Shown: one piece after another, positions 1-10,433 of the stretch
How the letters are laid out: each line of letters opens with the position of its first letter
How positions within the stretch are numbered: position 1 is the first letter of the stretch
From: Aspidapion aeneum
Taxonomy: Eukaryota; Arthropoda; Insecta; Coleoptera; Brentidae
Length of the DNA stretch: 64,000 nucleotides
Assembly: GCA_963576565.1 (NCBI GenBank)
Contig: OY755039.1
Location: forward strand, 69,444,886 to 69,508,885
Direction of reading: 5' to 3'
Notes under the pieces: model-generated
Databases searched by the model: none
What the model was told of the DNA's origin: nothing
The model's input: only the letters and a program-made list of their open reading frames with translations
Position numbers and translations under genes: made by a program

Positions 1-384
1 ACGTCACCAGGTGAGAAAAAACGTATGGCGTAGATATGTTTGCCAATCAATATATATTTACTATCGTTGTTGGGCTCAATTTTGCTGCATCTGCGGCTCG
101 CTGTATTACATTCTCAAATTGAAGTGCGATTCTATTTCGGACTTGTTCCCTTTCCAGTTGAAAAAAGCAAATATATTTAAAATTATTAGCTGCGATTGTT
201 CATTATACCTATTATATTTGTTTCTCGGCATTGTACAACTTTTTAAAATAATTTCCGACAAGTTGACAAATTCATGTTTTTGATTGACAGTGACGGATAC
301 TTCACACAACCAATTACCTACCTATTTAAAAATGAATTAGTCATAGACACTACTTTTTTTTACAAGCTTTTATTTAACTTCACC
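1..384. other. no recognisable gene
   Basis: AT-rich sequence. The short open frames on both strands show no recognisable domain, start context or composition. I see nothing supportable here. Confidence 0.6.
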
Positions 385-416
385 TGTATGTATGTATGTA
401 TGTGGGTATGTATGTA
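385..416. repeat. (GTAT)n microsatellite
   Basis: Short imperfect run of the tetranucleotide TATG, interrupted once by a GGG. It lies immediately upstream of the 270-bp tandem repeat and may mark the edge of that repeat family. Confidence 0.8.
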
Positions 417-440
417 ATCAAATCACTCATTTTTCAAGAA

Positions 441-979
441 CTTCCAAACATCCGATTGACTTCAAATTTCGCATAGCGTCTTAGTTCCAATGACAATACA
501 ATAATATGGTTTCATCGGGTACCTACCTCCCCCCTAACGTGGGGGGTGGAGAGGGGTAAACCTTTAGTTTGTCCGATTACAACCAAAATTGGTATCTAGG
601 GGTTTTTGAGGATGAGGATTACGAATTTTCAATATCAGATTACAAAAATTCAATATGGCGGATTCAAAATAGATGATTTAATGTCAAGTTTTTCTGATTA
701 CTTTCAACTGACTTCCACGTATCCGATTGACTTCAAATTTCGCATACCGTTATACTCCGATGACAATCCAATAATGTGGTATCACTAACTGCCTACCTCA
801 CCCCTAAAGTGGAGGGCGGACAGGGGGTAAAATTTTAGTTTGTCGGATTTCCACCAAAATTAGTATCTGGGGATTTTTGAGGATGAGGATTACGATTTTT
901 TGATCAGATTACAAAAATTCAATATGGCGGATTCAAAATGGACGATTTAATAACGAGTTTTTCTGTTGACTTTTAACTG
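441..979. repeat. 270-bp tandem repeat, two units plus start of a third
   Basis: The unit begins with ACTTCCA at 441, recurs at 711 and starts again at 980, giving a period of about 270 bp. Both units share the stretch around ATCCGATTGACTTCAAATTT and a later block containing ATATGGCGGATTC. The third copy is cut after about 11 bases, where sequence coding for a helicase C-terminus begins. Confidence 0.85.
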
Positions 980-990
980 ACTTCCACGTA

Positions 991-1110
991 GGTCAAGCTT
1001 ATGTCGCCTTGAGCCGTATCAAATCGTTGGACGGCCTTCTCATCGAAGACTTAGATATTTCAAAATTGACAGGAAAGGCTCCCTGCAATATCGATGCGCT
1101 AGCTGAATAA
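991..1110 (+). pseudogene. PIF1/Helitron-type DNA helicase, C-terminal exon fragment
   Basis: An open frame of 39 codons ends in TAA at 1108-1110. It reads with the motif YVALSRIKSLDGL, the motif VI region of PIF1-like helicases, including those encoded by Helitrons, and then LTGKAPCN near the end, which is also typical of insect PIF1-like proteins. It is too short to be a gene. The bases before it (CACGTAG at 985-991) could be a splice acceptor, so this may be a terminal exon whose intron is the 270-bp repeat. The remainder of the helicase is not in the window upstream. It may be a Helitron remnant or a host-like PIF1 copy; the fragment does not separate these. Confidence 0.7.
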
Positions 1111-1142
1111 TGCATAGACTTAGACAAATCTAAAAATTAAAA

Positions 1143-1648
1143 AATAAATTTAGAAAAGAAAACTTTTTGAAAACAAGCTTTTATAAAATATACTAAAAAG
1201 CATAAAATAATTTTTTGAGTGTTCTGATATCATAATAATAAAACCGATGGGCGTATTTAATATTACGTACACAACCGATGATGAGCCGACTGCTTATTTT
1301 TCAATGTGACAAAATAAATCGACACACTGCCGGTCGCGGATGATCTGCCTAATATGAAGCAGGCGTAATAATGTCCATCCACATCAGAAAAATGTAAGGG
1401 TAGCTTGAGTAGGGTTGGGTTGGGTTGGGTTAAATTGTCTACTCTTACATTTCTCTGCTATAATATAATAAATTTGGATTTTCACTGAACTTCGAGTTAA
1501 CAAGGCTAAAACAAAAACGGGTAAATTTCCTTTAATACGCCCATCGCTTTTATTATTATGATATCAGAACACTCAAAAAATTATTTTATGCTTTTTAGTC
1601 CATTTTATAAAAGCTTGTTTTCAAAAAGTTTTCTTTTCTAAATTTATT
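1143..1648. mobile_element. fold-back element with about 115-bp inverted arms
   Basis: The left arm (1143-1257) and right arm (1534-1648) are near-perfect reverse complements; both contain TTTTTTGAGTGTTCTGATAT or its complement. The roughly 275-bp centre has no ORF and includes a short TTGGG run at 1405-1428. The arms suggest a MITE or fold-back transposon. No clear target duplication was found. A diverged copy of one arm lies near 62323-62405. Confidence 0.8.
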
Positions 1649-1651
1649 AAA

Positions 1652-2140
1652 GCTTATAGGACCATTTGGAGAAGAAGTAACAAATGATAATGGCTTGAGA
1701 CTGATTGTGTGAAACCCACAACCTAAAAATAAATAATGGTTTTTTTAGGCATAAGGATATTCACCGATACACCTTAAATCATTCATTGATTATGCTATAG
1801 GTGGACAACACTCGCAATTAAAGTGGTATGATGTGCGAGCACTTCGTGGTATTACCTGTGGATCTGACCACCATCTGGTAAAAGCAAAAATATTATTCCC
1901 TTAAAAAAAAACACATGAGGACGAAAGTATTGAAGAAAATGAAAACCTAGAATGCATCGAAGACAATCAAAAATACAATTTTAGAAGTCTAGAAATCGAA
2001 AGTACTCAAAGATTGTATCAGAACCGATTAGATAAAAAAATTAATAAACACAGAACACTCATTTGAAGAGATATATACAAACATAATAAAAAGCTTGAAG
2101 GAAGCAAGCATCGAAGCTGTTGGATACCAAGATAATAGAA
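1652..2140 (+). pseudogene. RTE-like LINE, endonuclease segment (left half, interrupted)
   Basis: Broken plus-strand frames read as the C-terminal half of an apurinic endonuclease-type domain. Visible are a GPFGEEVTNDNGLRL-like start and the terminal CGSDHHLVKAK motif that carries the catalytic histidine. Multiple stops and frame changes are present. The 5' end is lost at the fold-back element. The 3' end is interrupted at 2144 by the LTR retrotransposon, and the same LINE resumes at 12923 with the linker and reverse transcriptase. Such ORFs are often annotated as craniofacial development protein 2-like. Assignment to the RTE clade is an inference from motif style. Confidence 0.75.
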
Positions 2141-2144
2141 ATAG
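2141..2144. repeat. 4-bp target-site duplication ATAG (left)
   Basis: ATAG abuts the left LTR and is repeated exactly at 12919-12922 after the right LTR. A 4-bp duplication is typical of Ty3/gypsy integrases. Confidence 0.9.
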
Positions 2145-3127
2145 TGTCGGGTGTGATTTTGGTTAAATCAATCCCTAAATGCGAGTGTACCGTTAGGATC
2201 TCGCATGTATGGTTGATCCAATCAATAATCCAAATAAAATAAAAAGAACCAAATAATTAAATTGACAAATTTATAATTGATAAATAAAAAACTCTGTTAC
2301 ATAAACGATGTCCAAAATTATTAATTTTGTAAGTTAATAAAATAATAAAATAAAATCAAAAACATCAAAAAAACATAAAATCAAAAGCAATATAAAATTA
2401 ATTAACAGCAAGACAAGATCCAAATGACAATTTAAGCTAAATACAAAAAATATAACTTACCAGAGTACTATCGGGAAATACTGCCCTGCTGGCATGTATA
2501 TCATTTTGAACAACAATTATTATTTTGAAAAAATAAAATAAAAATACTAAAATGTTAATTTATCAAAAATTAACTTTTAAGTGAAGATAACTTTAAGCTT
2601 AATAACCTCAAGACTCAAAACTGAACTACCGACTTGTTTCCTCAAAGTTACGCTTTTTATGCAAGGGAGGCTGGGACAACCTACCCTGGTAGGGAACTCA
2701 TTATCCCCCCTTTGGAGAGCTTGGGGGAACCAAGTCAGTGGCGTTTCTTATAATCCTAGATTTTACTCTATCATTATAGTTAATGTGTTAGACAAGAAAA
2801 CCTAACCAAAAACAGAAATAAAATAACATTTTTATTGACAACACTTTCTTATCTCAAAGTTTTTTGATAGCCAATCACGATAAAGGGAAAACCCTCTATC
2901 TACTTGATGTATCCCCTCGTTTAACCATTACGACTCCCACTCTAGACTTTTCAGCAGTTTTCCTGTCATCAACCAATTTTCTGTGTGGTAGGCGGCAACC
3001 AGTTGTTTACCATTTTGGAGGGAGGCGGAACCACTTTCTTATCTTAACAGAACCATATTTTGCGTTTTTCGTTTTTCCAAGATGGTTTCATACAGTGGCA
3101 CAGTCAGGGGTAAATTCATTCCTGACA
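2145..3127 (-). repeat. 3' LTR of the minus-strand element
   Basis: 983 bp, beginning TGTCGGGTGTG and ending CCTGACA on the plus strand. It is nearly identical to 11937-12918; differences seen by eye include positions near 2502, 2538, 2581, 2727 and 2803. Open frames inside it occur in both copies and are not genes. Confidence 0.95.
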
Positions 3128-3140
3128 TATGCCCCCCGCC
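3128..3140 (-). other. polypurine tract next to 3' LTR
   Basis: On the minus strand the sequence GGCGGGGGGCATA directly precedes the LTR, as expected for the primer of plus-strand DNA synthesis in retroelements. The call rests on position and purine content only. Confidence 0.6.
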
Positions 3141-3881
3141 AATTTGTCGGCGACCTCGACGATAAGACGTCCCATGGGTCAAAGGTTGTTTGGATTTGAC
3201 TATAACCAAACTCTGGAACCATTCATCTATTCTGTGGTACTGACATCGAATGCTGGGAGTCGTTTTTAGGCTGTTCGGTGTATTTCCATGTGTTGCACAC
3301 CATTGACATGTAACAAAACGAGGCATTAGTTCTGGGCTTATCAGTGTTGGCAGAGTATGAGAGATTTTGTGGTTGTCTTTACAATATTAAAAATTTTAAA
3401 CTTTAGTTACTTAATCCTGCCTAATTTTTTTTATTTTGAAATAAAATATATCAAAAGCTGATTTTATACATACAAAAATGATTTAAACTATTATAGAACA
3501 AAATTTAGTTATAATTATAATACTTTTTATAAAGTTGGGTCTATGTAACAGAGCCGTACTTAAACACTAAGTAGGTAATTTATAATCTCTTGTTGCTTAT
3601 TTCCATTTAATACATACAATAAGCAAAAAGAGATCTTACTTTTACCAAAAAAATCTCTCAAACTTTTTGCATAATAAACATATTATGACTAATATGTGTA
3701 CATGCGTATCGAAACATCTTAAAACTCGAGTTTAAAAAATTGTTTCGGTAAAGGTTAATAAGGTTTCTTATTAGCCCAACCGAACCTGACCTCTCAATAG
3801 GTAGGTCTTTTCGTACCAGCTGGTTTTGATTGATTTTCCCGAAAAAAATTTTTTTTTATTTTTTTTTATTATATCTTGAGT
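3128..3881. other. non-coding stretch between env and 3' LTR
   Basis: About 750 bp with no supportable ORF, ending in the T-rich run at 3848-3868. It probably represents the 3' untranslated region of the LTR element. Confidence 0.5.
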
Positions 3882-5897
3882 TCACTCTGTATTGAGTAAA
3901 ACTTGAAAATTTTCACCTGATGGAAGTGAAATTGTTGCAACTTGATTTTTTGTTATTAATTCCGGTAAACTAGTGTTGTTCTTCTTTTCTTTGAAAAATT
4001 TTATTAAGAAAATTATCATTATCCCCAGGAAAAAAAGTAACATGCATGTAATTAAAAAAATTAATAGGACCTCCTCAGTTTTTAAAACAGTCTCGAGATT
4101 TTTTAAATCTTCTGCTGTAACTGATTTATAAAACGAGAACATTGCTATTATGTTTTGCTTCCACAGGATATATAAAATAATAAACGACAAAATTATATTC
4201 CAACAAAGAAATAAACCATTGTGCATATTGAATAACGTAGGTGGCTGAAGTGTTTTAATTTCATGAAAGTCGCTGACTATGTGTCTGACTGCCTCTGCTG
4301 TTGAAAGATTGAGATAAGGAGTCGCCATCGACCAATTCTGATTTAGGCATTCCTTAAGATTTGTAAATACAGGGCTCGCCAAATGATTTTTGTCAAAAGA
4401 AATTAAAAATGATTCCAAAGTTGTCCATACTGTAGGAATCAAATGGATTCCTAAAGATGGCAAAGTAATTTTTTGACTGCAACGAAATCGTTTTTTAATC
4501 AAAACATCATTATTGACCAATAATTCGCATTGACAAGGAACTCTCATTTCTATGGCTCCTGGCTGGTCATAAAAATGTTCTGGTAAAAATTGTTCTTTAT
4601 TTGGACATTTTATCTTTACTTTTCTTTTTAAATGAGTAAAAATAAAAGTGTCATCGTCAACTTTCGAGATGATTGTTTGATTTGAGTGATGACATTTTAA
4701 GGGACAAACTTGTGACAGTTCCTTAATGGTTTTGCCAAGAAGTAAATTTTGAGAACAAGTACTTCCAAAAGAAGTATCTGACAAATATAATGGCAAATAG
4801 CAAAGTTTATCTTTATATGGTTGACATTCTTGTATTAAAGTTCCTGTTATAGGCCTTACTGATACCAAAGTGTCGTCATAAGAGCTAGAATTTTAAGCTA
4901 CCGCTATAAAATGATTTTGTTGTAAAAATGTACAAGTTGTGTTATACCAAGCAAAAGGTATAGGCAAAAGTTCATAAAGTTTCCAACTAACCTTACTGGT
5001 TTTTATTGGAATTTTTACTGTGACAACAGTATATGTTTTACTGATAGCGCAACCAGCAATTGGAATTTGATAATATTTTGAGATATCAGTAAATGGTATT
5101 GCTAATTCGTTATCATAAATTTGAATAATTTTTGAGATATTTTTAAGTTCTTCTTGAAGTTTTCTTGGAGTTATTGTAAATTGTGGAATAAAATGAAATC
5201 TACACGAATTTGATAATTCTTGATTTTTAAATGTTAATAATAATTCAAGTGAAGCTAACAAATTTTTAAATATTTCGCGTCTTAAATAAATGTCATTTTT
5301 ACTAGAATCTAAAAACTTTTGTAGATTTTTAACTTTAGTCTCTAAAATTTTAAAATTTGATGATTCAAGATGCGAAAAATTTTTATAATTATCCAAAAAA
5401 TTGTTAAATTGATATTGAAAATTTTGATAAATTTTGGAAACTTCATTTTTTAAATTTGTATCATCCATATACAAATTTTCAAACTGCCTTTTGGTAACCA
5501 AACCGCAGCACCATGACATTGCTTCACCCAAAAAATCTAAAGATCTTTTTGACCTACCCTGTATATCTGCAGAATCTCTAGCGGCCATATTATTGTTTAT
5601 GGAAACGTCATGCAACAACGCTGTGAAGTTTAGTCTCAATCCGTCGATCTCCTGGAGAATTGCGCAATCGTGCGTGTCCAGGCAGTGTTCTTTTTCGGCG
5701 GTGCGTAGAGTTGCGTAATTCCATACGGTTGTTAATTGCGGTACTACAAAAATGAGTGGAAACGAACTTTCGTATATCGTAACGTCGGGAAGTTTGTGTA
5801 AATGTGCCCCTGGCACAATTTTTATTGGTGTATTTGTTGAAAATCCAAAACTTATTAGTGATAACCTCAAACATAAGAAAAAAATACGTTATTTTCT
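3882..5897 (-). pseudogene. env: env-like fusion glycoprotein gene, interrupted by a stop
   Basis: Two minus-strand open stretches in the same frame (5870-4893 and 4868-3882) are split by a TAA at 4893-4895, giving an Env of roughly 660 residues if the stop were absent. The first half carries a furin-type site RSKR (residues 106-109) followed by SLDFLGEAMSWCCG, a plausible fusion segment, and then Asn- and Leu-rich helical sequence. The second half is Cys-rich and ends with two hydrophobic segments (around 4200 and 4010), the last a membrane anchor. This organisation matches class I fusion Envs of errantiviruses and baculovirus F proteins. The frame opens near 5897 without an ATG, so a spliced leader may supply the start, as in gypsy-type elements. 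As it stands it is non-functional. Confidence 0.7.
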
Positions 5898-6078
5898 GTT
5901 AAAGCCTAGAAAAAATAATATTTAATAAAATTAATCTAATTTTATGAGTGATGGTGGTTAATCCTATGTTTGAAAACCCAGATGAAAATGACAAGCATAC
6001 GCTTCTTACCTACAAGCGTATATCATAGTATAGTGTAATATATACTTCTTCTGCAATAAGTATATATCTTAATTATAA

Positions 6079-6682
6079 CTAGAAAAAAATACTTAGAAAG
6101 TTAGTAAATAAACATATTAACCAAAAAATTGTACCATTTTTTTTTAATGGTAATAAAAAATAATTAAAAATGAAAATAAAATATTCATTGTTAGAATTTT
6201 CTTCCTGATTTTCAAGCACGTCTAAGACATCTTCTATGTTTGGATTATTATGTGGATTATTTTGGGCCTGACGATTATTTTGTTCCTGATCAAAAATGTT
6301 ATAAATCTCGTCTATAAAGCTTTCATCCATGTAAGGGATTGAATAAAAATTTGGAAACGTTTCACTTATTGTTAAAATGCACATGCAGTGCGAATAAAGT
6401 TCTAATGCTTTTTCACTCAAACTGTTCATCGTCAACTGATGGTAACATTGGGCAGCTCCTTCAGGATTATATATAGGGCTACTTATATATTCTTTCGCCC
6501 AATTAGCGAAATGGCCCAATTCGGCCTCCAAAGGTACAATTTTTTGCTCAAACAAAAGATGAAATAAGTCATCCAGTTCTATTTTATTTACGACTGCTGG
6601 TTTAATAACGCGAGAATAATATTCCCACCACCAGAGGAAGTTAGCACAGTTGAGCTGGATCTCCTGGCCATAAGAATTGGAA
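6079..6682 (-). CDS. unassigned ORF between pol and env, probably spliced
   Basis: An open frame of about 200 codons without an initiating ATG. On the minus strand it begins just after a pyrimidine-rich CTATTTTTCAG, a good splice-acceptor candidate (CAG at 6685-6683), so it is probably expressed from a spliced subgenomic RNA. The sequence contains NFLWWWEYYSR early, an Asn-rich acidic middle, and a hydrophobic C-terminus (YFIFIFNYFLLP and later) that may be one or two membrane segments. I do not recognise the family. Location between pol and env suggests an accessory protein or an upstream exon of env. It has no internal stop, unlike neighbouring pol and env. Confidence 0.5.
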
Positions 6683-6784
6683 CTGAAAAATAGGTGAGTT
6701 TTTGTTAAAAATGTTTATTTACATGAATTATTTGATTATTTTAGGTCAATTAATAATGACGTATATTTTTTCCTTTTTTTATTT

Positions 6785-8139
6785 TTAATTCTCCGCATTT
6801 TCCTCCCATGAATCATAGTATGGTAAAATACGAGAGACATGCACGACGTCTTTTTTTGAATTTTTTAATGTTCCTTTGCGAATTAAATAATCTACCTCAT
6901 TTAGCTTTTTTTCCACGATATAAGGACCAAAGTATTTTAATAGCAATTTTTCAGTACGCCCCACCTTTCGGATCGGTACAAAAATTTTAACTTTTTCGCC
7001 TTTTTCAAATTCAATATGCCTATGCTTGCTGTCATAGCGAATTTTGTCTTGCGCTTGTCTATCCTGTATATTTTTTATCGCGTTATTACGTACTACAAGG
7101 GCCCTCTTTCTAATTTCACTCACAAATTCCATTTTTGTGGGTAAATTAAGGGAAGCATCAGTTGGCAATACTGGTTCTCTGGCATAAACCAACATAAAGG
7201 GGCTATACTTGGTTGTGCTTTGAACTGATGTGTTATAACTAAAAACCGCGTGACAAACATACTCGCACCAATCATCGTGATTTGAGTTGGTGTATAAACT
7301 TAAGATATTTGCTAAAGTTTTGTTTAGTCGTTCACAGAGCCCATTTGTTTGGGGATGAAAAGATGTAGTAAAAAGTGATGTTATTCCCATAATTTTTAAA
7401 AGTTCTGAGACCAATTCACTTTTGAACTGGGCTCCGCGATCTGATAAAATAAAAGATGGAGTCCCGTGTCTGGTTATGACGTTTTCTAGTAAAAATTGAG
7501 CTACAGATTCTGCCTTTGCGTTTTTTAAGGGTTTTGCCTCAGCCCAACGGGTCGCAAAATCAATACATACACAAATAAATGTATTAGAGTTTTTACTTAT
7601 TCTAAAAGGACCTAGCAAATCGATACCAATTTTTTGAAAAGGGGTGCCCACTTTTAGGGGTTGTAACAAACCTGCTGGCTTGGTTGTCGTTCCTTTTCGG
7701 AGTTGACAGTCTTGACAACCTTTCACATATTTAGCTACGTGTTTTTGCATACCATCCCAATAATACCTATATTTAATTTTATTATATGTTTTGAGAAAAC
7801 CTAAATGACCTGATAAAGGTTCATTATGATGAGAAAATAAAACTTCATGTTTTACTGCGTTAGGTATTACCAACAGTTCGGAGTTTCCTTTATCGCTTGT
7901 GTTGCGTTTATATAAAACATTTTCGATTAAAATATAAGATTTTGATTTTTTCCGATCTAATAACGAAAAATTAATATCGTCCGGATTTTTTAAAATAGAC
8001 ATAATTTTTTCTAGTTTTTTGTCATTTTTCTGCAAAGTTGCAATTGAGTTACTGTCGAGAATGTATGTCGGTACGTCGTAGTCGTCCGGGTCTATTACAG
8101 AGTCCGGATAGTCTATCGGATTTCTAGATAAACAGTCCG
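6785..8139 (-). pseudogene. pol: pol: integrase domain
   Basis: The open stretch from 8035 to 6785 continues the pol polyprotein after a frameshift near 8124-8145. Zinc-binding HHCC residues are visible (H70, H78, C107, C110 counted from 8035). The catalytic triad is D139 (IGIDLLG), D199 (LSDRGAQF) and E235 (CERLNKT), a D-D-35-E spacing. A GPY/F-type module (KYFGPYIVEKK) lies near the C-terminus, as in Ty3/gypsy and retroviral integrases. The enzyme inserts the cDNA and makes the 4-bp duplication seen at the element ends. The domain itself is intact, but it cannot be made from this copy as part of pol because of the upstream lesions. Confidence 0.9.
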
Positions 8140-9332
8140 CATCTCTGTGTGCTTTTATGTTTTACAGTATATGTAAAATCGCTAAGTTTTATGGACCATC
8201 TGGCCAATCTTCCATTTAAATTTTTTATAGTTTTTAACCAACACAAGGCATGATGATCGGATACTATGTCAACTTGTCTTCCGTACACTAAAGGGCGGAG
8301 TTTAGTTAAACTCCAAACTGCGGTTAACGCTTCTAGTTCTGAAGACCTGTAATTAGTCTCTGGCTTCGACAAAGTTCTGGAAAGGTAAACAACGGGATGC
8401 AATTCGTTTTTTTCATTTTTTTGTAAAAGAATAGCACCTAGTCCCAATTTTGAGGCGTCTATTCTTAATTCACAGTCTAAATTTGGATTAAAATGAGCTA
8501 GTACGGGAGCTGACGTTAGTTTTGACTTTAGTTCTTCAAATGCGTCTTGGTGTTCTGTTGTCCATTTAAATTTAACATCCTTTTTAATTAAATTATATAG
8601 GGGTTTAGCAATTTTAGAGAAGTCTGGAATGTGTCGCCTATAAAAATTCATCATTCCAAGAATACTTTGAACTTTTTTTACTGTTTTTGGGGTTTGAAGG
8701 GCCTGAACTGCGAAAATTTTTTCGGGATCGGGTTTTATCCCTTCCTTTGAGACTATGAAACCTAGTATTTTAATTGTTTCCAACGCAAATTTACATTTTT
8801 TTAATTTTAAAGTTATTCCCGCATTTCTTATTCTGTCAAATACTTTTTGCAACCTTATTAAGTGCTCGTCAAAGGTTTTTGAGTATACTATGACGTCATC
8901 GATGTAAATTAGCGCTTCTGACCATTTTAAACCCTCAAAAACTTTGTCTGCCAATTTTTGAAACCTTGCAGGACCGTTACAAACTCCAAAGGGCATAACC
9001 TGAAATTCCCACAGTCCGTCTTGTGTAATAAATGCTGTTTTTTCTTTAGAAGATTCCTCTAAGCTTATTTGCCAAAAACCACTAAACATATCTAAGCTAG
9101 AAAAATATTTTGCATCGTTTAGGTAAAAAAGAACGTCGTCCACTAGTGGAATTGGATATACCTCTTTCTTTGTTAGGAGATTTATTTTGCGATAATCGGC
9201 ACAGAACCGATAAGAGTTATCAGGTTTTTTAACCAATACAACAGGGCTAGACCAAGAGCTATTACTTGGCCGTATAATGTTATTTTCAAGCATTTCTTTT
9301 ATTTGCGAATTTATTATTTCTCTTTCTTTTTA
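8124..9332 (-). pseudogene. pol: pol: reverse transcriptase and RNase H domains
   Basis: The reverse transcriptase core is intact from 9293 onward. VKKPDNSYRFCADYRKIN, the FSSLDMFSGFWQI block and the catalytic YIDD (residues 130-133 of that stretch) are all present. RNase H follows with RIDASKLGLGAILL and a later VSDHHALCWL. Two nonsense codons lie just upstream in the same frame (TAG at 9342-9344 and TAA at 9330-9332), between protease and RT. A frameshift ends the frame at 8124 inside the RNase H-integrase linker. The polyprotein is therefore broken on both sides of the RT. Confidence 0.92.
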
Positions 9333-9341
9333 TGACACCCT

Positions 9342-10432
9342 CTATGGTTTTGAGCTACACGGAGGGTTGTCACCTGTGTCGATAACATGTTGTGTCAAAT
9401 TTGTAAACCCTACCTCCTTTGGGCTTAAAGCTAGAATATCTTTCTTTTTATTTAAAAGATCTATCAGTCGGTTTTTATTCTGAGGAGATAAAGAATCGTT
9501 TATATTATATGAGAAGTCTGAGCTTATCTTGTTGACTTCCTTTGTTATAAATACTTCGTTTGTTATAAAGACTTCCGATAAATCCACATTGCAAATGCGT
9601 ATTAGCCTTCCAAATGCTGTTCCAGCAAAAATTTTTATCTTAGATTGCTTGCAGCTTAAAATGCTTACAAAAACGCAATTGTTTTTAATATGAATAGGCG
9701 TTTTAATAACAAGTCCTTGTTTTACTAAGAATTGCTCATTGTGTTCAAAATAAAAATTAGAAATTGCCATCTCAAGTGGATAAGAAAACTTTGGAATATA
9801 AAGTTCTACTTCTACAATACTGCCAAAAGTTAAAATTATATCATGGGCGAGACAAACCTTGAAGTTCTTTTCGATTTCGTGAACTTCATTTAAAGTCAAA
9901 TAATTTTCTACCAGAGATTGTGTAAAAGGCACAGAAGTTGATATTTTTGAAAAATAAATATTTTTTTCTAGAAAGTTTATAACAGCTCCATATTTATATA
10001 AAAATTTGACTCCCAAAAGTAGTGGTTTTGGTAAAGTTTGAATAACCAAAGTATCAACTGTAATTTTCGAATTTCCAAAAGAAAAGTTTATAATATTTGT
10101 GCCTAAAACTTGAATTTTATGGCAATCCGCAGTTTGCAATGTTCTGGAATTTTTTTTTATAGTTTGAAAGTGCTCAAAAAAATTTGCACTACAAATATTC
10201 TCAAATGAGCCTGTATCAATAATAATATCAATATTTTTAGTCAAAAATATACCTTGAACGACCAAAATTTTTGAGGAATGCATATTTAAGTTAATTGATG
10301 GGTAGTCTTTTGGTAACTGGTTAAGAAAAAATAGATTTTCAGTCTCTTGACCAGGGGTTGGTTGGGGTTGAGGTAGTGGTTTTTTTAAAGGGGTGACGTT
10401 TTTAGTTAACGGCACCCCTGTGACTTGTTTGG
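9342..10432 (-). pseudogene. pol: pol: aspartic protease region
   Basis: The pol frame is open from just after a TGA near 10437. It is entered from gag by -1 frameshifting at 10427-10433. A retropepsin active site reads IIIDTGSFENI, preceded by a proline- and glutamine-rich linker. The roughly 350-residue stretch ends at an in-frame TAG (9342-9344) close to the start of the RT domain. There is no good ATG at its opening, consistent with expression only as a Gag-Pol fusion. Confidence 0.85.
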
Positions 10433-10433
10433 G
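10389..10433 (-). promoter_or_regulatory. -1 ribosomal frameshift signal (CCCAAAC slippery site and stem-loop)
   Basis: On the minus strand the heptamer C CCA AAC sits in the gag frame at 10433-10427, matching the X XXY YYZ rule. It is followed by a 7-nt spacer and a stem-loop at 10419-10389: AGGGGTG pairs with CACCCCT, then after one mismatch CGTT pairs with AACG around a 7-nt loop. The shift lands exactly in the pol frame, which is open there. Gag terminates at TAA 10408-10406. This is the expected way to make Gag-Pol in gypsy-like elements. Confidence 0.85.

Noticed and set aside
11..309. Overlapping 90- and 67-codon ORFs on opposite strands
   Set aside because: Random-looking AT-rich frames with no domain or signal.
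1405..1428. TTGGG run as an interstitial telomeric repeat
   Set aside because: Only about four units, and the insect telomere repeat is TTAGG; more likely a simple repeat.
2581..3326. Short ORFs on both strands inside the left LTR (repeated at 12373-12999)
   Set aside because: They lie in LTR sequence, are present in both copies, and show no domain.
5434..5718. 94-codon plus-strand ORF opposite env
   Set aside because: Antisense shadow of the env frame.
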